Positions 11,271 to 26,200 of a stretch of 64,000 nt of DNA are shown here, one piece after another. Every line of letters begins with the position of its first letter. The first letter of the stretch is position 1. A model generated the notes under the pieces. It saw only the letters and a list, made by a program, of their open reading frames with translations. It made no database searches and was not told where the DNA came from. The stretch comes from Mactra quadrangularis (Eukaryota; Mollusca; Bivalvia; Venerida; Mactridae): positions 18,342,403-18,406,402 of the forward strand of contig CM046303.1 in NCBI GenBank assembly GCA_025267735.1, given 5' to 3'. Made by a program: the position numbers and the translations under genes.

Positions 11271-14200
11271 CTGAAACATAAATATATAACATAAATATCA
11301 CTTTTTCACTGTACATCTACACGGCCCCTCAAATCTTTGGACGAAAATTCTGTCATTATATAATGTTTCTTACATGCTTAGTTCTATATTTTGTTAGAGA
11401 TATTTTTCACAAATATAAAATAACATTATTCTGTCTCCAAGATGACATACATCATTTATGCTCTAGGATTGTCTTTTTGACAATGTAAATATAAAAAAAA
11501 ATATATTTTCACTGTATAACACAATGTTTCACCAAAAAGCATGAAAGATAATGTGATATTTACCATGTTTACCAGTTTTCCCCCATCCTGATATATAACA
11601 TTTTTTACCCGAGGTATATTCTTCATTAACACGTGGAAGACATGCTGGTTGTACATAATCATTAAACTTTATAGCTGAACCCCATAATGGACTTATCTTT
11701 ATCAATGCTATGTCATAGTCAAAAGTCTCCTCTGAAAATATACAAAATATATGAGTACATTAAACAGTTAAAAGATGTTGCAAATATGAGGAAAGGTCAG
11801 TTTGACATTTATTCAGATTGGGAAGCAACCCATACATACATGTATACGTAAGTTCAAAATAAGAGTCTAATGGTCACACTGTCAGAATCCTACAAAATTA
11901 ATTCTTTGCAGTTTTTCTAAACCAATTTGAACATCTTAATGCAAAACCCTAGACAAATCCACCAATCTTAAGTTACTTTGTTGGACTGTAAGCTTGTTAA
12001 GAAGAAATGCTCTGATAAATAAGGTAAAACAATTGAAGTTTTGTGCATTTCTATACTTGCATTAAACATAAACAATAATTGGGTTAGACACATTGTATAA
12101 CACATGTTTATGACTGAGGCAAACCAGAGGGCAATAATTTACCCAATGTGATGATATGAATAAATAAGCCAATTACTTCAAGTTACTGAATGCCCAGTTA
12201 TAAGAATCAGAGTAAAAAAAGTCAAGCCTGAGAGTTTCGTCTTGAAAGGTGCTAATACATACTGTCATATAAAGGATGCTTTTTAAGTTGTTCCAGTTTG
12301 AATTCTTGTTCATATTCATCATCTACCTTGTTGTCATGGTCACCAGTTCTTACAGCTATCCATCCTTTACTTACATCACTACAATAATCAAGAAAACATC
12401 ATTGTTTTCATACAGAAATTTAGAAATAATTTTATGTATCTATATCATTGTCATGATACGGTGGGGTATTTTGCTAAATAAAAACTCAATGAGACAGTTT
12501 CATTGATTATAGCAAGGAACTTCTGCTGAGATCAAGCTAATAAAATTTTGGTTATCTGAAAGCACAGACTGGCTTTCTTGAAATGCATGCCTCAGGTTAC
12601 TTTATATATGCTTAAATATCTTCTTATTGACGAAAATTTAAGTTCTAACATAATGTTCTGCTGGAAAAGAAGTTGTCACCAAGCTTCATAAATATTCATG
12701 TAAATGAGGCTTAAAGAAGACATTTACATGTATAGTGTCTTTAGTGGATCTGAACTGTGCCGGCTCCTCTAAGTATGAGTCATGTCACACAAAAAGAATA
12801 AATGTTATTTCTTCATAACAGTACAGTTTTTATACTAGTATAAAAGAGAAATGTTGAAATTCATAAACATTTGACATACTCGAAGCAATGTGCTGCGCTA
12901 AGAATCCATTCTGGACTTAATATAGTTCCACCACACGTGTGATTGTTATTTCCATTCTGTTTATCTATATATTTTCTTACACCAACTTGCCAAGGGTAGA
13001 AACCTTTAGTTGCTGTAAGCCCTCCGACAATACGCTCAAATTTAGGGGGCGGAGCTAATTCTTTCTCTTCACGTTCTGGCTCCTCCCTCTTCTTCCTTGA
13101 TAATGATTCCAGTGGTCTTAAACCTTTAAATAGAAAATACTTTATACATTATGACAGTCTACGAAATAAGTTGGTGAAGGTTGGCCAGAAAAAACACATT
13201 AAAATTTGGACTATCAAAACTTTCTTTTGGGCAACCGAGTTTACAAACAAGATATAGTGCTTGCTGCTTCAATGACCAGTTTGGACAACTACTTTTGCAT
13301 ATTAATTTCATTGACTGTCAAGCTCACAAAATTAATTATAAACTAGATGGGAGCCCGTGCAAGCACGGGCTTTGTAGGAAGTTTGAAATCGATAATTATG
13401 TAGTATCGGAGATATGATTTTGCAAGTATAAGTTTAATCTGGATTTGTCAAGTTCTTAAAGGACTGAACACTATGAAAATGTAACATGGAGTTATGAAAC
13501 TTGGTCACCCGAGCTTGTATTTTCATTTCAAAAGTGAATTCTCGATATTTAATCCATTTCAGCATGAAACCTGAAATAATTACATGAATAATATTGATCT
13601 GTCTAACAACTGTGTCCAATCATTACAGACCGTTGGGTCAGCGTATAGAAAACATCAGCAAGCTTCTCAGGGCTCACTGGTACATATTGAGCTTGCTTGT
13701 GAAAAAATGGACCGAGAATATGTTCTCCCATATTACACCGCTTCGTAGCTCCTTTTGAAGCGGTCAGTGTACCTTAGGTAGATAGCGTGACCAGACACGT
13801 ATAATATTTTACCTATGTCTCTGATAGCTCTCAAGTGATACTTTGTGGTGCAGTAATTTCTATAAGAATCTAATTATTGTAACTAACAATTTGTCACCAT
13901 TCTTGTGAATTGCGCTGACAGATTGCAGTATCTCTCGAAATTAAATGTGAAGTGCGTAAAGTGTTTTATTCTGCATAATGTAAAATATAAGAATTGGGTG
14001 AGTATGCCGATTATGGGTATTATTTCGAAAACAAAGAACGCATGATTTGTGAATATTCAAAAAATGGCAAGAAGGTTGCACGTATTCTGGGTGATTCCCC
14101 ATGATAATACAGCAGTTACAGTCATGTGACAGTGGCATTACATTCGATTCAGAAAAGATCAGAAATATTTTACTTCACGTCGAGAATCAAACTCGATTTT

Positions 14201-17200
14201 CCGGTTTGACGTGTCTATTTTTAGTTTTATCTAGAAATATTTTTAGACACAAAAAAACACTATTTTTGTTGATTTTTGGCAGTTTTTGCAAATATCAAGA
14301 GGCTTTGTCAAAAAAGAATTGTCAACTTGATATGCCGGTATATAGGTGCTCCAGCGACAAACAATAGATTTATTCAAAGCTGCGCAGTTTCTTCCACAAA
14401 ACAGGAAACTCGCAAATTTAATAGTATAGAAGATGGGAAATCTCAAATTCAGAACTACACAAACAGTATGTTGCCAAAAGAACGTTGTTCAAAACTATTC
14501 AAGAAAGTAATATTAACACCATTACAGGTCAAAATAGTATTTCACTTATTCTCATGTAAAACACTTTGATAATAGACTTGCAGGTCGTTTACATTACAGT
14601 TATAGCAAATGCTTTTAAACATAAAACTTTTCAACTGAAAGGAATAACAGTAATATGATCTCAGATACATATTTTTAATGTTTTAAGTCACAATTTAATG
14701 GTTTTTTAAACTGATGGAGTTTTATAACCATAACCAACTATTTGTCCTTTATCGATAAGCCAAGTAGGCTAGCGCGCGATATATAGAAATAAGAAGGACA
14801 TTGGTACTTAATCTAATATAACTTGAATTTAAAACTATTTCTCATTCTATCCCATTCAGTTTCAAATAAATCAATTCAACCCCTTTCTTATAGTATATAT
14901 TTTTTTAATTGAAAAATAAAAAGTCGAGGGAATTTTGAGTTAAAAATGTTAAACCTAATTACTATGAATTTCAATACAAAATGTAATTTTTTACCTCAAC
15001 ATTGGCAATATTTTGTCTTATTTCTTTTTTACTATTTAAAAATCATTTCTATCCCATTCGGATTCAATAATTACCTTTTTTGTTTTTGAAAACAGTGGTC
15101 CAGATTTTATAATTTTTGAAGAATATTTAGTTGGGGGAAATAGCGAATTAGTTTAGCGAGTATTGTTTTATTTTCTTTTATTCGGGAGATTCCGTTTTGC
15201 TATACGGAAACTGGCAAAGATAGTCGAACGACCTATAGCATACGACTCTTTATCGCGACCGACCAGCGGTCAATTATATAATTTGTTATCTAGCATTATA
15301 ATCAGAGCCACAATATGAAGACATATTTATCAACAGTAAACTTGAAAATTAATTGCTTCACAAACATGAAGTTATCGACATGCATTATAAGAGATAACAT
15401 TTACTGCTCAAACCATTGTGCTTTCTACATTTCAGTTCGACAAAGTGTCCATGTTTTAAAATAGTGGAGTACTAAGATAGATGGATAGATGGATGGATGG
15501 ATGGATGGATGGATGGATGGATGGATGGATGGATGGATGGATGGATGGACGGACGGACGGACGGACGGACGGACGGACGGACGGACGGACGGACGGACGG
15601 ACGGACGGACGGACGGACGGACGGACGGACGGACAGATAGATAGATAGATTTATTTCGGCATAGTATACACACAATGGTACAAGACATTTCCTCATAAAA
15701 TCTAAAAATTTCATAACATAAAATTCTTGTTCATGATATGCACACCAACGCCAAGGATAACACAAGAAAGAGAACAGAGAAACTCTTATTTCCATTGTGG
15801 TCAGTGGGTTGGCGGCAAGACAAAGAGAGGCAAATGATCAAAATAGTATGATGAAAGGTATTAATATAGATGTGTCATTAATATCACAGAATAAATGATA
15901 ACTTTGCAAATAATATAATAAAATAAATTAATACATATATAACAGTCATTAAATCCTGAAAGAGCTAGATATTATCACAGACAATTGGAACAATTAGTAT
16001 TAAGGCAGTGCAAAATAAAATCTTATTTAAATTATAAATATATACAGCCGAAACATCATCAGTTATAACAATATGGGTTTTTAAAAAAGATAAATGAACT
16101 TAAAATCATTTCAAATTACTTAAAAGATATTCTTTGACAGAAGATTTAAATGAATAAAAATTATTTAATTTTAATAAAAAAGGTGGTAGACTGTTCCATA
16201 ATTTGGCACCCAAATAAACAAAGGCTTTTTTTACCATAACTTTTAACTTTAGGTAAAGCGAATGCACCTTTTTGACTGAGCCTTGTACTGTAAGAATGAA
16301 TATTACTTAGTGGCAAAAAACTGTTTTGTAAGTAGAGGGGAGCTAACCCATGTTTTACTTTTATAAGATCACAAAATATTCATTTATATGTCTAAAGATC
16401 TTGTTTGTAGAGGTGTTTGAAATATAAAAATGTATATTTTCATTGCAGTCAAAGTAGACTTACTTTAAATAAAGAGGCTTTACAGGTAGATTACAAGATT
16501 TTTTACTCATTCGTCTATGAAAATAAGTGAATGTGACAAGATTAAAAAGTATTTTTTCCATTTCAAGTTTACTTGTTACAAAAGATAAAAATCGTTTGGA
16601 ATTGTATAATTCGTTATTTGTTTCTTACTTTTACACAAGTTATGCAGTAAAATACTTATTTAAGAAGTAGAAAATACATTATCTTATTTCTTCAAAAGAT
16701 GCTGTTTAAATGATTAATTGAAGAACTTCACCTTTAGCTGGTTTCCATTACTAGAGAATTGATAAAATGACTAATAAAAATCAGATGATTTTCAGCTCAT
16801 AAAACATAAAAAAATACGCATAGCTAAAAAAATTAAAAAAAATACTGTTGCCTGTACATGTATTTACTCGTCTAATTTGCCAACTCACACAATTTAATAA
16901 AGTTTAAAATCAAAACATTTGCCATTTCTTCATATTATTTTATCAATATATTATTTGGACTTGTTAGAAAGCATTTTCTCTTTTTTAATTATTTCTGATA
17001 CGACCTAATATGCATTGTTGAAATTTATTACACTCTTTATTGGACCCCTGTTGGTGCGTTTATCAACATTCAAGCGGATATCATTTTTATGCAAGGACCC
17101 TATAAACAGGGTCCTTGTTTTATGACAGGATACTGCAATCATTATTACACCATCCAGGTCGTAAAACATATACAGGGTAGAAAGGATGATAATAGAATTT

Positions 17201-20200
17201 AATTTTTAAACAATAAATCTGTGAAAGGCTATCTGTCTTTTTTGGGGCTGTTTCTGTAAAGTTTTTAAGAAGATTTTAACTAATAAAAATTGCCGGTGTT
17301 TATAATTTGAAGGTTAAAGCATCTATGTCTTTATATGAAAATACAGTCAGATCTCGTTATAACGACATCGTACGTTCCCAGGAAAATTGTCGTTATAACG
17401 CATATGTCAGTATAATGAATCCTCCGACAATGTACATGTTGGTATTGATTTTATGTCGTCGTTGGCAACATGCATATGTACCTCCGTATATATATACAGT
17501 TTTGTACTGAAAGTGTACATGTACTATAACTAACAAATAAAACTAAGTATATTCAAGTGAACTGTTTTTTTTATTTATTTACAACATAATGTACATTTGA
17601 AATAATAATATGTAGTTGATATCAAATATAGTGTTCATGTACATATCATGTCGGGTTCTACTTTTTAGCAGAGAAATTACAACTGTGTCCTTAGACTTTA
17701 AAATTTCACTCACGGTCGAACGTCCAATGTTTTTATTCCATTTCTTAGAAAATATATCCTGTATCTCAGTCTGTGTTGAACCACTATGATGTTCCTTATA
17801 TGTAATTATTTCTTTTTTTGATCAATCGTCAGATTAGTTCGCCTGCGTTTAGCAGGAGGGGTGTCCATTATTAACGATCTACACTCATCAATCAATTGAT
17901 AACGAGTGGAGTCTCAAGATTTGTAAAAATATACATGTTGTGTGAAGATTTACTCATAAAATCTACGGTGCTAAACTGCACCAATTCATACGAATTGAAC
18001 CCTAATTTGATCCAGTTTTGCACTCAGTATTAAAGATATCATCTCCGTGTTTAAAAGTAATTACCAGTCGTAAGCAGATTAAAAGTGTGAAAAACATCAG
18101 GAAAACAAAGACAGGTAGTCTAGCTACTTAAGCTACATGTACTCGCTAAGAACACGTTGGGGCGATTTGATTTGCCCGGGCGGCTCAAACCGGCGTACGC
18201 CGATTCAGAAACGGCTACCGGCGATTCGCTTTATTTGCTCTGAGATTGAGCCGGGTCAACAACCGGCGCACGCCGAATGCGCCGGTTTCGTTAGAGCGGT
18301 TAGCGGCGAGCGTCTGACAAATATGGCTATAAATAGATACAGGAGATACCATTATTATAAAAATTTACTACGATTATGGACAAAATACTAGTTGATGTGT
18401 TCAATTAACCTCTCTTACGCGTCATTTGTGTAAGAGTTATATTACAAGTACACATTTTACTCGCCAGACAAGAATTTAAAATTTTAACTACTGATATGGG
18501 TTTATTTACACACACTGATTGAAATGCGACCGTCTGCAACAGTAATTAGTTAGCCGGATCGCTTGATTCATATGTCACACCGGGGCGAGCCGATCGGCTA
18601 TCGGCTCACGCCGGTTCGTAAGCCGCCCGGGCAAATCAAGTCGGCCCCCTTAGACGAGAAAATCGATATTCTGATACCCTTGGCGATTGTCGGTGTAACG
18701 GGTCAAGATTGTGCAGTAAGATAGTGTTTGGTGGCCAGTTAAGAGTGTCAGTGTCGGAAGAATGAATTTCCGTTATAACGGATACAAATAATGTACAAAT
18801 GTATATATGTATATTACATATTTTTTGTGTTTTTATGTTCAGTTATTGTGTTCAAAATTGCCTTTCAGAGTTATAGCGTCTATTAAGTGTACAATTTATA
18901 TGCATGATGATTGATGTTTTTAATTTTCATAATTGAAATAATTATTTATGTTTATTATAAGTATTTATTTGTACATTTACTTACGCTGTTGCAAATGTAA
19001 ATACATAAAAGGTGTAGTGAAAATTATATGTATGATACATAGTTTATAAATTTTAATTCTTTTCATTTTAAGGAAACGTTAATAAAACTCAATGGAATAA
19101 ATTTTGATTCTTACCGCACACTTCATGGTTTGTTATTTATAAGCTTATATGAAAAAAAACTATTTTGATATATCAAATGTTGGTAATAGACGTCATGCAG
19201 AGTCTATCACGTGATGTATTAATGGAGTTGATCATTTTTTTATCAATTTATGATCACAGCAGAGTGTGATATCGACAATTTCCGAACATCACCGAGTGCA
19301 ACAACGGAGGCTCTGGTTAATTATCGAATTTATCGAGTAGTCAAATCAGTAAGTTTCGAAAGGACAAATAGCTGGATATGTTTCAGATGTTTAACAAGTC
19401 TATAAAACATGTTCTTGTCACTATTCACAAAGATTGTATCATCACTAAAGCTAGTTTCATAACCATCAACTAAACATTGCATATGCACTTATAAGTTATA
19501 ATTCAAGTTATCCTCTTAGCAAATATATTGAATCCAATACTAGGTTGCACAAATTAAATACAATTATCTCACCACAAGTAAAAGAACCAAGGACATCTGA
19601 ATCAAGGTCAACTTCATTATAACATTCCACACCAGCATCTTCTTTATGTCTACAATTATTGATACCCCACCCAGCATGATTACATTGTGAGATAGATGAT
19701 TCCTGACCATTACAATCTACATCATCCAACAATATATGTAAACTGTCACTTCCAGGTCCATAAAAACCTTCAATCTTGGCTGAACCAGAACTGGAAGATA
19801 AAGAAGTTTTATTTAATCTCCAATATAATCAACAAATGATGTAAGTTATAGAGGTATTGTGGTACTAACAATGTATTGACTGACAAATACTTACCTGGCT
19901 GCTTTAACTCTATCTCCGTAATACTACCCTTTAAATGCTCAACACTGAGCAAGGAAGCTCCTAAAACTACTGTATTTTGAATGTCTATGGTATGATGCAG
20001 CCAGGATCCAACCTGATACTTCCCGCACCACAAGTAGACACTCAACCACTAGTCAGTATAATGGACAGTACAATACTGATATGATAAATTGTATGTCTAC
20101 TAAATAGCAATATATTGCTAATGTAACAGAATGTCAAACTTAATCATCGAACAACTTTGGTTTATATTTGTTTAAAAGTTGACCTAGTACCAAATTTTTT

Positions 20201-23200
20201 ATCAGACATGCAGAGGTAGCAAATTTTAAGACAGATATCATAATATTTGTAAAATAGTTGGACCACAGCCTCACATTTTTGGCTAACAAATTTATTTCAG
20301 CATAGCTGACTCAACAACTGATATGAGTCAGCACACGAACTGGTCTAAGTACATGTAAATAAAGAAGGATTTAGAATAGTATTGCAGAGACAGATAGACT
20401 TGACTTACTTGTATCCTAACATTCTACAAACAGTGAAAGCATCACTATCATCCCATTCATCATCACATATAGTACCACGTTCACCATTATATATCACCTC
20501 AACACGACCTGACGATGATGTCGGACCATCTACTAGTTCAATAATAACACCATCTGATGAAACTGAAATATATATGTATGATGATAATGTCAATGATCTT
20601 GCCACTGCATACTCCAAGGCAGGAACCCCTTAGGTTGTTGTTTTCATTATTTTAAAAACTTCAAAAGCAATTCTCTCTTTGCTTGCTTTCTGACTGTGTT
20701 GAAGGTCTTTGTTTTTTATTGTTGCTGTTCCTGACATGTTTTCACACTGCTGTTGTATCAGAAATCAGACATTCAATATAGATGTATGAACAGTTCTATA
20801 GTCCTGTAACAATAGTTAGGTGACTTTTACATAACATGTATATGGTTTTTGAGTATCAAGGTTTATAGTCACATGATTTCCAGAATGTAAACACTCATTT
20901 TTCATCAAATCCATGCAGCAGCCAAATAATATGATTGCTTCAAATTATGCATAAAATAACAACATGTATTACATATCTTTGCTCAGGAATGACAACATCA
21001 CCTGTGTGTTGTAATTGTTCATATGACATTGTTTACGGCTCAATTCAATTTTGTGCAGAAGATTTGGAGTAAGCGATCAACACTCACAGGGTCACTTGAG
21101 ATTGTTGGGTAGTAGTGATTATACACAGTATTTGATGAAACTCAATTATTTGTCCGGGAAGAAAAACTAGGAAAAAACAGATTCTTGTTTACCATATACA
21201 TTGTTGTTGTGGATCACATGACTATAGACCCTTAATTTGCAAATTACAATTTTGCAGCATGTTAACACATGAAACAAGCATACAAGAACATCTATCTTAC
21301 CAGTGGGTATTTCTGTTACAGGTGGAGTATTAGAACATATGATACCAGCATCTTCAGAATGATCACAATTAGTCACACCCCACCCACTCTTTCTACAATC
21401 AAGTAATGAATCTTCTGATCCAGTACATTCTACATCATCTAACCATACAGCTCCTGTACCAGGTCCAAAACCTCCACCAGTTACTGCTGTACCATATCTG
21501 TCAAAATTAGCAAAACATATTACTTTTTTAAAGCAGAATAGCTGGGTGCTGCATCTAGCTCCTTTTCTCTCCTCCTTGGCCTTTTTCTCCTTCCCATGCA
21601 GAAAAAGTTACAATGAACTCAAAACCCTCTGATGCACTCTGTCTGTTTTTTTGCCTCACATGCCTTATTTAGAATCAAAGGATAGTCTCTAAAATAATGG
21701 GGACTTTCACTTTTTGACAATTTTTCAGTCATATCACAGCAATCAATTGACTCCTATTCCTGGACATGCCAAGATCTTTTGACCTAAGCCAAAATTTTCA
21801 AAATCCTGAACTTCCTTCAATTTATTATTTCAACATTTATTTCATATAGGAAAGAACCCTTTTATTTCTTTTTTATACTGCATGTAATGCAATCTCCGTA
21901 AACAGATATCCTGTAGAGCATTGTCATACAGGATCTTTACTATCTCAAAGGAGGGTCACGTCGAGATGACCTTTATGTTGACTAATCAATGCGTAGCTTT
22001 CATCTAGACGAAAGACTATTAATAACATTTTGATTTCGTAGTTTCTATTTTTAGACCAAGGCTTGCAAGTTAATTCAACAGCGGTATTATTCACAGTCTA
22101 TGATTGGATGGCTCATTTCAAATTGCCTGACATAGACGATGTAAACAAGTTACGTATAATAACAATTTCGTCATTAATATTATGATGAGAAAAGGTCACC
22201 ACAACGTGGCCCTCGTTTGAAAAAAACAGATCTAAATTAGCAAGTAGGCGAGCGGAAAATTTTAGATCGGGTTTTAATCAGATTGGGTTTAATGTAATGT
22301 CAACACAATTTAAGTAATTTACTGCATCCAGCACAACTTACCTAGCTATCCTGGATCCTTGTTTATGACCAGAACTTACTTACTCTTCCACAAACTACTC
22401 CATACACCTTATTGATGGAGGAAAATTGACATCATTCTCAATTTTTTATGGAAGGATATAACCTTCTCCGATGGAATTAAAAACCATACCCCCTTTGGGA
22501 CATGAGATTTGAAATCCAGCCGTGCACCCAACTGTACTTCTGACCCAGGTATTTCTTTTCACATGGCAAAATATAAACAAGTTTAAAAACAGGACTATGA
22601 CCAAAAACTTTTGGAGGCCAATGTGTATGTAAGTGTCAATACACTCAAACCTATATCCAACAATTCGACATACAACTGTAGCATCAACATCAGTGAACAC
22701 TTACCTATATCCAACCATTCTACATACAACTGTAGCATCAACATCGGTGAACACTTACCTATATCCAACCATTCTACATACAACTGTAGCATCAACATTG
22801 GTGAACACTTACCTATATCCAACCATTCTACATACAACTGTAGCATCAACATCATCCCAGGAATCATCACATACTGTACCACGTAAACCATTATGTATAA
22901 TCTCTATTCTTCCAGAAGCTTCCTGTGTACCATCTACTATCTCCATAGTGATATCTATAGAAATATATCAAACATCTACTATAGAAATACATAGTATATC
23001 ACACATCTAATTCTATACAAATATAACGAACATCTACTATCTCCATAGTGATATCTATAGAAATATATCAAACATCTACTATCTCCATAGTGTTATCTAT
23101 AGAAATATATCAAACATCTACTATCTCCATAGTGATATCTATAGAAATATATCAAACATCTACTATCTCCATAGTGATATCTACAGAAATATATCAAACA

Positions 23201-26200
23201 TCTACTATCTCCATAGTGTTATCTATAGAAATATATCAAACATCTACTATCTCCATAGTGATATCTATAGAAATATATTAAACATCTACTTTCTCCATAG
23301 TGATATCTATAGAAATATATTAAACATCTACTATCTCCATAGTGATATCTATGAAATATATCAAACATCTACTATCTCCATAGTGATATCTATAGAAATA
23401 TATTAAACATCTACTATCTCCACAGTGATATCTATGAAATATATCAACATTCAAATTATGGGTTAATCAAACTACAAACTTTTTTAAACAGTGTTACCAT
23501 CTGACAAATATAACCTGAACCAAATATGAGTTCCTAATTCATGTAAGTAAAATCATGTTCATCATTTTAAGCAATGACTTATAGAAATGAACACTGATTA
23601 TCATCTAAACAACAATCAAAAGCAAAGGCAAGACAGTTAGTAGACTAGTTTAAAATCCAGTCATGGAATCCTGTCTTGATGTAAGAAGAAAAAACAAAAA
23701 CTTACGGGTACAATTGTGTTCATTATCTCCTTTTTCATCCGAACAATCAGGTAAACAATTACATGTTCCATCACAGACATCACTTGGATCAATACATACA
23801 CCATTATTACATGAATATTTATCACTTGAACAGGCTGTAAATATAATTTGTAATATTCAATGAGTTAACATAACAAGCCATTCCTATGTTTAATTGTTTT
23901 TAAAAAAGCAAATAGCCATTCAATGGGTCTTTCCTTCGGAAATATCTAACTGAAAGTCTTTTGCATTAAAAAAAATATACAATTTTTTAATCAGAAATCT
24001 GATACAGTGTGTCTTTCCATTGCTGTTATGGTGACCTTTGCCTCTGAGTGACCTTGACCTTTGAGCAATGAACCTGGAAAAAGTTTGTGACACATCCTTT
24101 TATTTACCAGTAATTCAAAAATCCTGAATTAGGAACAATATTAAAATTGCAAACAGACAGACAAACAGATAGACTGACAATGTATACCATAACTAAATAT
24201 GACCCTTCTGGCGTATAACAAAGAGTAAATAGCATCTCCTACCAAGTAATTCATAGTCATAATCAAACATCGCTGTATACAGGTGATACAACAAATCTTT
24301 GTCTAGCTTAAAATTGCTAACATATCCTTTATTTTCATTGAGATTATTATACAAACCTTTCTGTGTATTACAAGATACACCAGCCACCTCAAATGAAAGA
24401 CAATCATGATTTTTCCATCCTGTATGTTCACATTCTTTGATAGAATCTTCTATACCTATACAATTTACTTCATCTAGGAAGAAATCACCACTTCCTGAAC
24501 CATACTTAGAATGACCGGATGCTTTAGCAGACACTCTGTAAATTCAATAAAGAAGATACATTGTATACAGTTCCCTTGAAAATCTCTTGGACAAATTGCT
24601 AATTGTGAAATAAAAAAGTGATCATGTGAATACTGCAAGTCAATTTACTACACTTAAAACTTATTCATGTAACATAGTTTGAATAATATGTTGATTTTGG
24701 AATTTGTTCAGATGCCGCTTTGTTTTTGAAGGTAAATATGATTGGTTTATCCAAAAATAATACTCTTGATAAACATTATAAAGAAGTTACTACACAGCAC
24801 ATTTGACTTAAGTGTCAATAATGAGCATGATAAGACCAATGCCTATAACCCAAACATTTTAAGCTTAGATATTATACTGTTATGCATGTTTTACCAAAGG
24901 ATACAAAAACAACACAAAAATCTGACTTCACAAAATAAGATTTAAAATGGACAATCATCTATACTTGATTTAAAAAATCTTCAACTGTCTATTGAAGACA
25001 GTCCCCGATGTAAAACAAATCATAAGAAATAACATACCTGTTATATCCTAACATACTACAGACAACAGCAGCATCATTATTATCCCACCTATCATCACAT
25101 ATCACACCCCATTCACCAAGATATTTGATTTCAACACGTCCAGATTGTTCACTATCTCCATCAACCAATCTTATTTCTATACTTGTCTCTTCTACACCTG
25201 TTATATCAAACATAAACTTTGAAAAAATGTTATCATTTACCAATGTTATGCAGAACTTGTATTTGACTTGACATCAAAGGTTATCCAATTACCCCTAACG
25301 ACCATTATTTGGGTTCGACATCTTGTAACTGCTAGTAAACATTTGGAAGTAAACACCTATCTGGTTGTCCAACCATGCAACCTAGTTTATAACTAAGTGT
25401 TTATTCTTGTATTGTCTGGTGTGTCAAGCCTCACATCAACCATTTCTAGTTTTATTTCAGCAGCTGTCAGTTATCCCACCCGTTGTCCATTGACTGGTCT
25501 ATATTATTAAACCCAAGCTTTTAACATAGTATTAAGCACATACCCTTGTCTGCATTGAATACTGCTCTTCATGGTGCAGAGGTAGTCAGGAGGATGGCAA
25601 TAGAAAACACTTTATGACAAAAATCCATGAAAGTTTGTTAACCACTGCGATTTAAATCAGCAGCCCCTAGATTCACAGCTACCAAGTGAGCTAACAATGG
25701 AGCTTTGTAAAACAAGAATAATTAATGATGGTGTCGTTTCTTAAATCTTGATATTGTGAGCTTTATAAATGAGTGATTTGTTAAAACCAAATGTCAAACA
25801 AAGCTTTAAAATGAGCCAATCTACGTAAATATACTAGAATTAAATGAATAATCCTTCTTTGAAAAAAAAATAAAAAAAATTGTTGAATTATTCAAACATT
25901 AAATAGCAACAGTGACTCTTCAAATTGTCACAGGTTTTACCTCATGCCCAGTGCAAACATCAACAATATCCTGTTAAATCTTGAGTATTCTACTACTATA
26001 GAAATTGAACTTGGAAGTCTTACTTTGACTATATATTAAAGGGAAGTAATTCAGGTTCAACATAAAACATAAGCATAGATTATCTCCCTTACCACAATCT
26101 TTTTCATCACTAGAATCTCCACAATCATCAATATTATTACATACATTAGATGTTGATATACATTTACCATTGTTACAAGTAAACATTCCATCACATGTAC

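Larger units (their letters stand above)
17344..18790. mobile_element. pogo/Tigger-like relic
   Basis: Left end reads TA/CAGTCAGATCTCGTTATAACGA, a typical pogo-type terminus at a TA target, with further CGTTATAACG motifs at 17390 and 18768. Contains a CENP-B-like transposase fragment on the minus strand (17640-17868) and a nested GC-rich element. The right terminus was not identified. Confidence 0.6.
14738..19371. mobile_element. 4.6 kb compound insertion in gene 1 intron 21
   Basis: Starts CTATTTGTCCTTT and ends AAAGGACAAATAG, a 13-bp inverted repeat. Unit B has no such DNA between its flanks (near 54370). Inside are a LINE 3' end, a tetranucleotide satellite, a pogo relic and a GC-rich inverted-repeat element, suggesting serial nested insertions. 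No target duplication was seen, so the outer ends are tentative. Confidence 0.5.

Noticed and set aside
15425..15795. Frames encoding [10 protein letters not shown] repeats
   Set aside because: Translation of the GGAC/GGAT microsatellite.
19809..20045. 78-codon minus-strand frame between exons 20 and 21
   Set aside because: Coincides with a tRNA-derived SINE, not a domain; including it would break the SRCR4 fold.
22595..23010. Frames with 18-residue repeats across the 54-bp units
   Set aside because: Out of frame with SRCR exon 18 and explained by tandem copies of its donor edge.
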